7,064 bases of DNA from a bacterium (lineage in GTDB: Bacteria; Desulfobacterota; Anaeroferrophillalia; Anaeroferrophillales; Anaeroferrophillaceae), in assembly GCA_029940125.1 (NCBI GenBank), contig JAOZRP010000123.1, forward strand, positions 1 through 7,064. Reading direction: 5' to 3'. A program made the translations under genes and the position numbers. Shown in pieces: positions 5,473-7,064 of the stretch; within the stretch, counting starts at the first letter, position 1, and the number at the start of each line of letters is the position of its first letter. Below the pieces are notes generated by a model. It made no database searches. It was given only the letters and a program-made list of their open reading frames with translations, and was not told the DNA's origin.

Positions 5473-6987
5473 ATGAACATCGTAGTTGGTGAACTGGTTG
5501 CCCGAAGTGCTCGTAAATTTGCAAAAAAGGAAGCCGTCGTTTTTGCTGAACATCGCTGGAACTGGCAGCAGATTGAGGAAATGAGCAATGCCTGCGCTCA
5601 TGCCCTGTTGGATTTCGGCATGAAGAAAGGAGACAAGATTGCCCTCCTTATGCGCAACTGCGATGAATTTATTATCGCCTATTTTGGGATAATAAAGATG
5701 GGGGGAGTTGCCGTGCCGGTCAACTACAAACTGGCGCCACCCGAAATCGAATATATTCTTAATCACAGCGACAGCCGCATGCTGTTCCTGGAGGCGGAAT
5801 ATCTCGACGCCATCAGCCAAATTGAAAATCGCATCACCGGCATCGAAAAAAAGATTCTCGCCCGCGGCAAGCAGGAAGAATATCCCGTCCTTTGGGATTT
5901 GATTAAATCTTTTCCCGTTGACGCCCCCCAAGTTGAAATCTCCCCCGACGATGACGCTGACATCATCTACACTTCGGGAACCACAGGCAAGCCTAAAGGG
6001 GCCCTGTTTACTCACCAGGCCCTCATTGAGGTTGCCAACCTGATTAATATCGTCATGACCATGGACGAACCGGATCGCATTCTTGAAGTCATGCCGTTTT
6101 TTCACTCTGCTCCGCTTCACCTCCTGCTGCTCGGAGGCACGTACGTTTCAGCTACTCATCTTGTGTTGAGTGAATTTGATCCCGTAGCCATGCTGCAAAT
6201 GATTCAGGACGAAAAGGCAACGCAGTTTTTTGGTGCTCCAGTGGTTTTCTCGACCCTTGCTCCCACCCCACTGCTGCAGCAGTTCGACATCTCCTCAATG
6301 CGCGTGTGGGCGTATGGAGGCGCGCCGATGCCCGGCGAGGCGGTGAAAAAGGCGATGGCGGCTTTCGGGGGTGAATTCTGCTGCCTTTACGGCCTGACGG
6401 AAGCAGGTCCCGGGGGCTGTGTCCTGAAACCGGCGTACCATGACTGGAAAGCCGGGTCTTGCGGCAACCAGGGTCATGTAAATTGTGAAATGCGGCTGAT
6501 AAACGCAGAAGGAAACGATGTGGGAACGGATGAAGTCGGCGAGATTATCCTCAAATCTCCAGGAATCATGAAAGAATATTATCAAAATCCGGAAGCGACG
6601 GCAGCAACCCTCAGGGATGGCTGGATTTATACCGGAGACCTGGCCACCCGTGACGCGGACGGCTTCTACTGGATCATTGACCGCAAAAAAGACATGATCA
6701 TCAGCGGTGGAGAAAACATCTATCCCAAGGAGGTTGAAGATGTTCTTTCCCTCCATCCCGATATCATTGAGGCGGCGGTTATCGGCATTGGCGATGAAAA
6801 GTGGGGAGAGATCCCTTTGGCGGTACTGCATGCCGCTCGTGAGATATCCCTGGAGGAACTAACTGAGTTCTGCTCTCAACATCTGGCCAAGTATAAAATT
6901 CCCAAAAGAATAGAATATGTTGATGTTCTGCCTCGCACGGCAACCGGCAAAGTGCTGAAAACTGAACTGCGCCGGATGTGGAGCTAA
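5473..6987 (+). CDS. AMP-forming acyl-CoA ligase (acyl-CoA synthetase, FadD-like)
   Basis: The 504-residue protein is a full-length member of the adenylate-forming (ANL) superfamily. Motifs in order are the phosphate loop YTSGTTGKPKGA (166-177), MPFFHSAPLH (207-216), the aromatic/AMP motif YGLTEAGPG (306-314), YTGD (386-389) with the ATP-ribose aspartate D389, DRKKDMIISGGENIYPKEVE (403-422) containing the domain hinge and the glycine-rich CoA tunnel loop, and LPRTATGK (487-494) with the catalytic lysine K493. It converts a carboxylate, ATP and CoA to acyl-CoA, AMP and PPi by way of an acyl-adenylate. All key residues are present. It is cytoplasmic with no membrane segment. Medium/long-chain fatty, aryl-alkanoic and cinnamate-type acids are all handled by close family members, so the substrate is open. 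Presence of a ligase means the pathway can start from a free acid, unlike the bbs operon, which uses a CoA-transferase. It lies 135 bases after the DUF35 gene. Confidence 0.92.
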   Translation: MNIVVGELVARSARKFAKKEAVVFAEHRWNWQQIEEMSNACAHALLDFGMKKGDKIALLMRNCDEFIIAYFGIIKMGGVAVPVNYKLAPPEIEYILNHSDSRMLFLEAEYLDAISQIENRITGIEKKILARGKQEEYPVLWDLIKSFPVDAPQVEISPDDDADIIYTSGTTGKPKGALFTHQALIEVANLINIVMTMDEPDRILEVMPFFHSAPLHLLLLGGTYVSATHLVLSEFDPVAMLQMIQDEKATQFFGAPVVFSTLAPTPLLQQFDISSMRVWAYGGAPMPGEAVKKAMAAFGGEFCCLYGLTEAGPGGCVLKPAYHDWKAGSCGNQGHVNCEMRLINAEGNDVGTDEVGEIILKSPGIMKEYYQNPEATAATLRDGWIYTGDLATRDADGFYWIIDRKKDMIISGGENIYPKEVEDVLSLHPDIIEAAVIGIGDEKWGEIPLAVLHAAREISLEELTEFCSQHLAKYKIPKRIEYVDVLPRTATGKVLKTELRRMWS

Positions 6988-6989
6988 TA

Positions 6990-7021
6990 CCCGGCAGCTT
7001 GTTTGCATCATCCCTGCCGGG
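6990..7021 (+). repeat. Strong GC-rich hairpin between the ligase and the next gene
   Basis: CCCGGCAG (6990-6997) and CTGCCGGG (7014-7021) are perfect complements, an 8-bp stem with seven G-C pairs around a 16-base loop. No T-run follows (ACTGGAATGACAATGGGG), so it does not look like a standard intrinsic terminator. It lies in the leader of the next gene, 19 bases before that gene's ribosome binding site. Possible roles are 3' end protection of the ligase mRNA, a processing site, or a partial Rho-assisted stop. Confidence 0.55.
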
Positions 7022-7040
7022 ACTGGAATGACAATGGGGA

Positions 7041-7047
7041 AAGGAGG
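7041..7047 (+). promoter_or_regulatory. Ribosome binding site of the next, cut-off gene
   Basis: AAGGAGG lies six bases before an ATG at 7054. This is the main evidence that a real gene starts at the window edge. Confidence 0.7.
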
Positions 7048-7053
7048 AAAATT

Positions 7054-7064
7054 ATGCCGAATAC
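7054..7064 (+). CDS. Start of a further gene, cut by the window edge
   Basis: Only the first codons are visible (M-P-N and part of a fourth codon). The well-placed AAGGAGG and co-directional position 66 bases after the ligase stop support a real start. Product unknown. By pathway logic an enoyl-CoA hydratase, an ETF subunit or another acyl-CoA enzyme would fit, but nothing in the sequence shows this. Confidence 0.6.

Noticed and set aside
5332..6120. Long antisense reading frame (262 codons) opposite the ligase start
   Set aside because: It covers the well-supported ligase gene and the intergenic gap, has no recognisable domain, and its codons mirror those of the ligase.
6295..6831. Antisense reading frame (178 codons) opposite the ligase C-terminal half
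   Set aside because: No family motifs; it lies wholly within the motif-rich part of the ligase and is a frame shadow.

Overview
This window is almost entirely coding, with every gene on the + strand. It looks like part of a catabolic acyl-CoA (beta-oxidation type) gene cluster from a bacterium. A flavodoxin/2x[4Fe-4S] fusion at the left edge and a thiolase/Zn-ribbon pair suggest a strict or facultative anaerobe. A Desulfobacterota-like or clostridial-type anaerobe is plausible, but the sequence alone does not fix the taxon. Purine-rich Shine-Dalgarno sites (GGAGG, AAGGAGGT, AAGGAGG) precede most starts. There are no rRNA or tRNA genes, insertion sequences, CRISPR arrays or phage genes that I can recognise.

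Layout. Bases 2-853 encode an EFR1-type ferredoxin with a flavodoxin-like N-terminal domain. It is probably the last gene of a different unit, because about 210 bases of non-coding DNA follow it, with several dyads and a possible promoter. Next come an HSD10-like short-chain dehydrogenase (1064-1834), a TetR-family regulator (1888-2484), an acyl-CoA dehydrogenase (2546-3694), an SCP2-type thiolase (3761-4939), a DUF35 Zn-ribbon/OB-fold partner that overlaps the thiolase by four bases (4936-5337), and an AMP-forming acyl-CoA ligase (5473-6987). An 8-bp GC-rich hairpin follows the ligase, and then the first codons of one more gene (7054 onward) with a strong ribosome binding site.

How the genes fit together. 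The ligase would activate a carboxylic acid to its CoA thioester. The acyl-CoA dehydrogenase would make the 2,3-enoyl-CoA. A hydratase not seen here would add water. The HSD10-like enzyme would oxidise the 3-hydroxyacyl-CoA with NAD, and the thiolase/DUF35 complex would cleave the 3-oxoacyl-CoA. The TetR protein is the likely local repressor, released by an acyl-CoA ligand. Three features hint at a branched or aryl-substituted substrate rather than a plain fatty acid: the HSD10 resemblance, an acyl-CoA dehydrogenase whose catalytic glutamate lies in the LCAD/isovaleryl-CoA dehydrogenase position, and a thiolase with a DUF35 partner as in BbsAB of anaerobic toluene (benzylsuccinate) degradation. 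The actual substrate cannot be read from the sequence.
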